From the NCBI GenBank assembly GCA_020345785.1, contig CP070771.1, positions 1,171,576 to 1,178,772 of the forward strand: a stretch of DNA of 7,197 nt. Reading direction: 5' to 3'. The number at the start of each line of letters is the position of its first letter. Position 1 is the first letter of the stretch. A program made the position numbers and the translations under genes. The notes below the pieces were generated by a model. The model was given only the letters and a program-made list of their open reading frames with translations, did not search any database and was not told where the DNA came from. Source of the stretch: Desulfobacterales bacterium. Lineage in GTDB: Bacteria > Desulfobacterota > Desulfobacteria > Desulfobacterales > JAFDCJ01. Of this stretch, positions 6,379-7,197 are shown one piece after another.

Positions 6379-6557
6379 TTGCGTGGTGCGGGTGATGGGT
6401 ATAGAGAATGGAGCATGGAGCGTAGCGTAACAAGCAAGAGCAGGATGCGAGGTGCACGATAGGGCTCAAGGCGCAGGGCGCACGGCGGAAGGCGCACAGG
6501 GCAAGGTTCGAGGTTGAAGGTCAAAGGCTAAAGGCTTACGCCTACGGCGCACTGCGC
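6348..6557 (+). repeat. Heptad block 1: drifting 7-bp tandem array, G-rich
   Basis: Thirty consecutive 7-bp units in one unbroken phase. The first are nearly identical: GGGTTGC at 6348, 6355, 6369 and 6376, with AGGTTGT at 6362. Later units change step by step: GAGAATG and GAGCATG at 6404 and 6411, CAGGGCG and CACGGCG at 6474 and 6481, CGAGGTT and GAAGGTC at 6509 and 6516, and AAAGGCT twice at 6523 and 6530. A GG pair stays at the same place in most units of the later part. The block is non-coding in both directions as far as can be judged. It resembles in principle the short tandemly repeated heptamers of cyanobacteria, but with much more drift. Confidence 0.8.
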
Positions 6558-6582
6558 TGGCGCAAGGCATTGATATTGGGGG

Positions 6583-6666
6583 TTTGAGGTTGGAGGCACC
6601 ATCTCAACTTCCCAACCTTCAAGCCTCCCAGCCTCCAAGCTTCATAGCCTCTGTTTTCTGCCTGAC
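6583..6666. repeat. Heptad block 2: G-rich to C-rich switch, with inverted repeat
   Basis: Twelve 7-bp units in a new phase. Two G-rich ones (TTTGAGG, TTGGAGG at 6583 and 6590) are followed by C-rich ones (CCCAACC at 6611, TTCAAGC at 6618, CTCCCAG at 6625, CCTCCAA at 6632). The C-rich half is roughly the reverse complement of the G-rich style: TTGGAGGC (6590-6597) pairs exactly with GCCTCCAA (6631-6638). The strand bias therefore flips inside the block. Confidence 0.7.
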
Positions 6667-6696
6667 GCGCCATAACCCGTAGGGCGACGGCGGGTC

Positions 6697-6878
6697 ATCT
6701 GTCTTCTGTCCTCTGACCTCTGTCTTCTGGTTGTCAGTTGCGGTTTGCGGGGGATGGGCATAGGGCGTAGCGCAGAGTGCATAGGGTGAAAAGAAAGGAA
6801 CAGATGGCGAAGCGGCCGCGCCGGTTGATAGGTCACAGCTGATAGTTGATGGTTGATAGGTAAAAGGGTAAAGGAGAC
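6697..6878 (+). repeat. Heptad block 3: drifting 7-bp tandem array
   Basis: Twenty-six 7-bp units in one phase. They begin as TTCTGTC / CTCTGAC types (6704, 6711, 6718), pass through TGCGGTT and TGCGGGG (6739, 6746), then ATAGGGC and ATAGGGT (6760, 6781), and end as GGTTGAT, AGTTGAT, GGTTGAT (6823, 6844, 6851) and AGGTAAA, AGGGTAA (6858, 6865). Some unit types recur from block 1 (TGCGGTT is close to GGGTTGC). The phase differs from blocks 1 and 2. Confidence 0.78.
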
Positions 6879-7197
6879 CTTAACGTTACATAAATCTGCT
6901 TAACTCTTGATGTTGGTTTGAAGCAAACAGTCGTTTTTACTGGGACGATGCTGGGTGCTGGTCGGAGCGGTGTTGAGATCCCGCTTCAGCGGGGATACTT
7001 GATTCTGGATATTCAGGAATGCGCCGAGAGTGAGATCCACCTATGCTTTCGGTTGCACAAAACATCCAGTATCCAGCCTGCCGGGGCGAAGCGCTGAAAG
7101 AGCGAAGACTGGAAACCAGTATCCAGGATCACGTAATATTGCCAATGCTTTTCATCACAACGGCCTAAATTCAAGAAAACATTTTATGCAACTTAGG
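6879..7197. other. Intergenic region with short dispersed repeats, no gene seen
   Basis: No open frame or RNA gene could be supported. The stretch holds duplicated heptamers (GATGCTG/GGTGCTG at 6947-6960; CATCCAG/TATCCAG at 7063-7076), the 11-bp direct repeat CCAGTATCCAG (7066 and 7116), its inverted form around 7005, and a small hairpin CCCGC-ttca-GCGGG (6980-6993). It looks like a looser continuation of the repeat style at 6348-6878. Confidence 0.6.
7066..7126 (+). repeat. 11-bp direct repeat CCAGTATCCAG, 50 bp apart
   Basis: Exact copies at 7066-7076 and 7116-7126. The inverse CTGGAT occurs at 7005-7010 within a near-palindrome CTGGATATTCAG. The copies may mark ends of a short repeat unit or be part of the drifting repeat field. 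Confidence 0.65.

Noticed and set aside
6132..6524. Minus-strand 130-codon open frame
   Set aside because: It is Pro/Arg/Leu-rich with near-repeated peptides that follow from the heptad repeats and palindromes; no start signal.
6642..6836. Minus-strand 64-codon open frame
   Set aside because: Basic, low-complexity translation of heptad block 3; a by-product of the repeat.
6340..6890. CRISPR array
   Set aside because: Units are 7 bp, contiguous and drifting, without the constant 23-47 bp repeats and unique spacers of CRISPR; no cas gene.
6879..7197. Insertion sequence or tRNA gene in the right-hand region
   Set aside because: No transposase fragment, no clear terminal repeats with duplication, and no cloverleaf or GTTCRA-type T-loop seen.

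Overview
The base composition, gene families and intergenic style suggest a chromosomal segment of an anaerobic, sulfate-reducer-like deltaproteobacterium (Desulfobacterota, perhaps Desulfobacterales). That placement is an inference: there is no rRNA or other phylogenetic marker here. All gene calls rest on reading the translations and recognising family patterns; no search was run.

Layout. Positions 1-649 (+) hold the 3' end of a ParA/Soj-type ATPase gene, overlapping by 14 nt a small gene for a probable ribbon-helix-helix (RHH) DNA-binding protein; together they look like a partition or positioning pair. A convergent gene (646-1275, -) shares the TTAA that supplies both stop codons. It encodes a treble-clef zinc ribbon (DUF4379-like) fused to a PilZ domain with the c-di-GMP binding motifs RxxxR and NxSxxG. 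Positions 1276-1670 have no convincing gene but hold a strong hairpin. Next, on the minus strand, comes a lipoprotein with a DUF4382 domain, DUF5666-like beta domains and an Asp-run/Lys-rich tail (1671-3485). A 314-nt gap follows, containing a 12-bp inverted repeat around a 70-nt centre and a candidate promoter. Then comes a two-gene minus-strand operon: DUF6502 protein (5250-6077) followed, with a 20-nt overlap, by a lipoprotein made of six DUF5666-like repeats (3800-5269).

Positions 6078-7197 are non-coding and are the most unusual part. Just upstream of the DUF6502 operon are two perfect palindromes that overlap by 5 bp, beside a TTGACA box. Beyond them, about 530 bp (6348-6878) keeps a 7-bp rhythm in three blocks. 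The unit sequence drifts from GGGTTGC to AAGGCG-like, then to C-rich units, to TCTGTC-like units and to GGTTGAT, while the 7-bp phase holds within each block. The last 300 bp has more short repeats of the same style (CCAGTATCCAG twice, 50 bp apart).

How the genes may work together: the DUF6502 protein has a helix-turn-helix-like segment and is translationally coupled to a surface or periplasmic lipoprotein. A second lipoprotein of related architecture lies next downstream. A regulator-plus-envelope-protein module is a reasonable reading, but the biochemical function of DUF5666, DUF4382 and DUF6502 proteins is not known to me. The PilZ protein is a probable c-di-GMP effector, and no link between it and the lipoproteins is visible.
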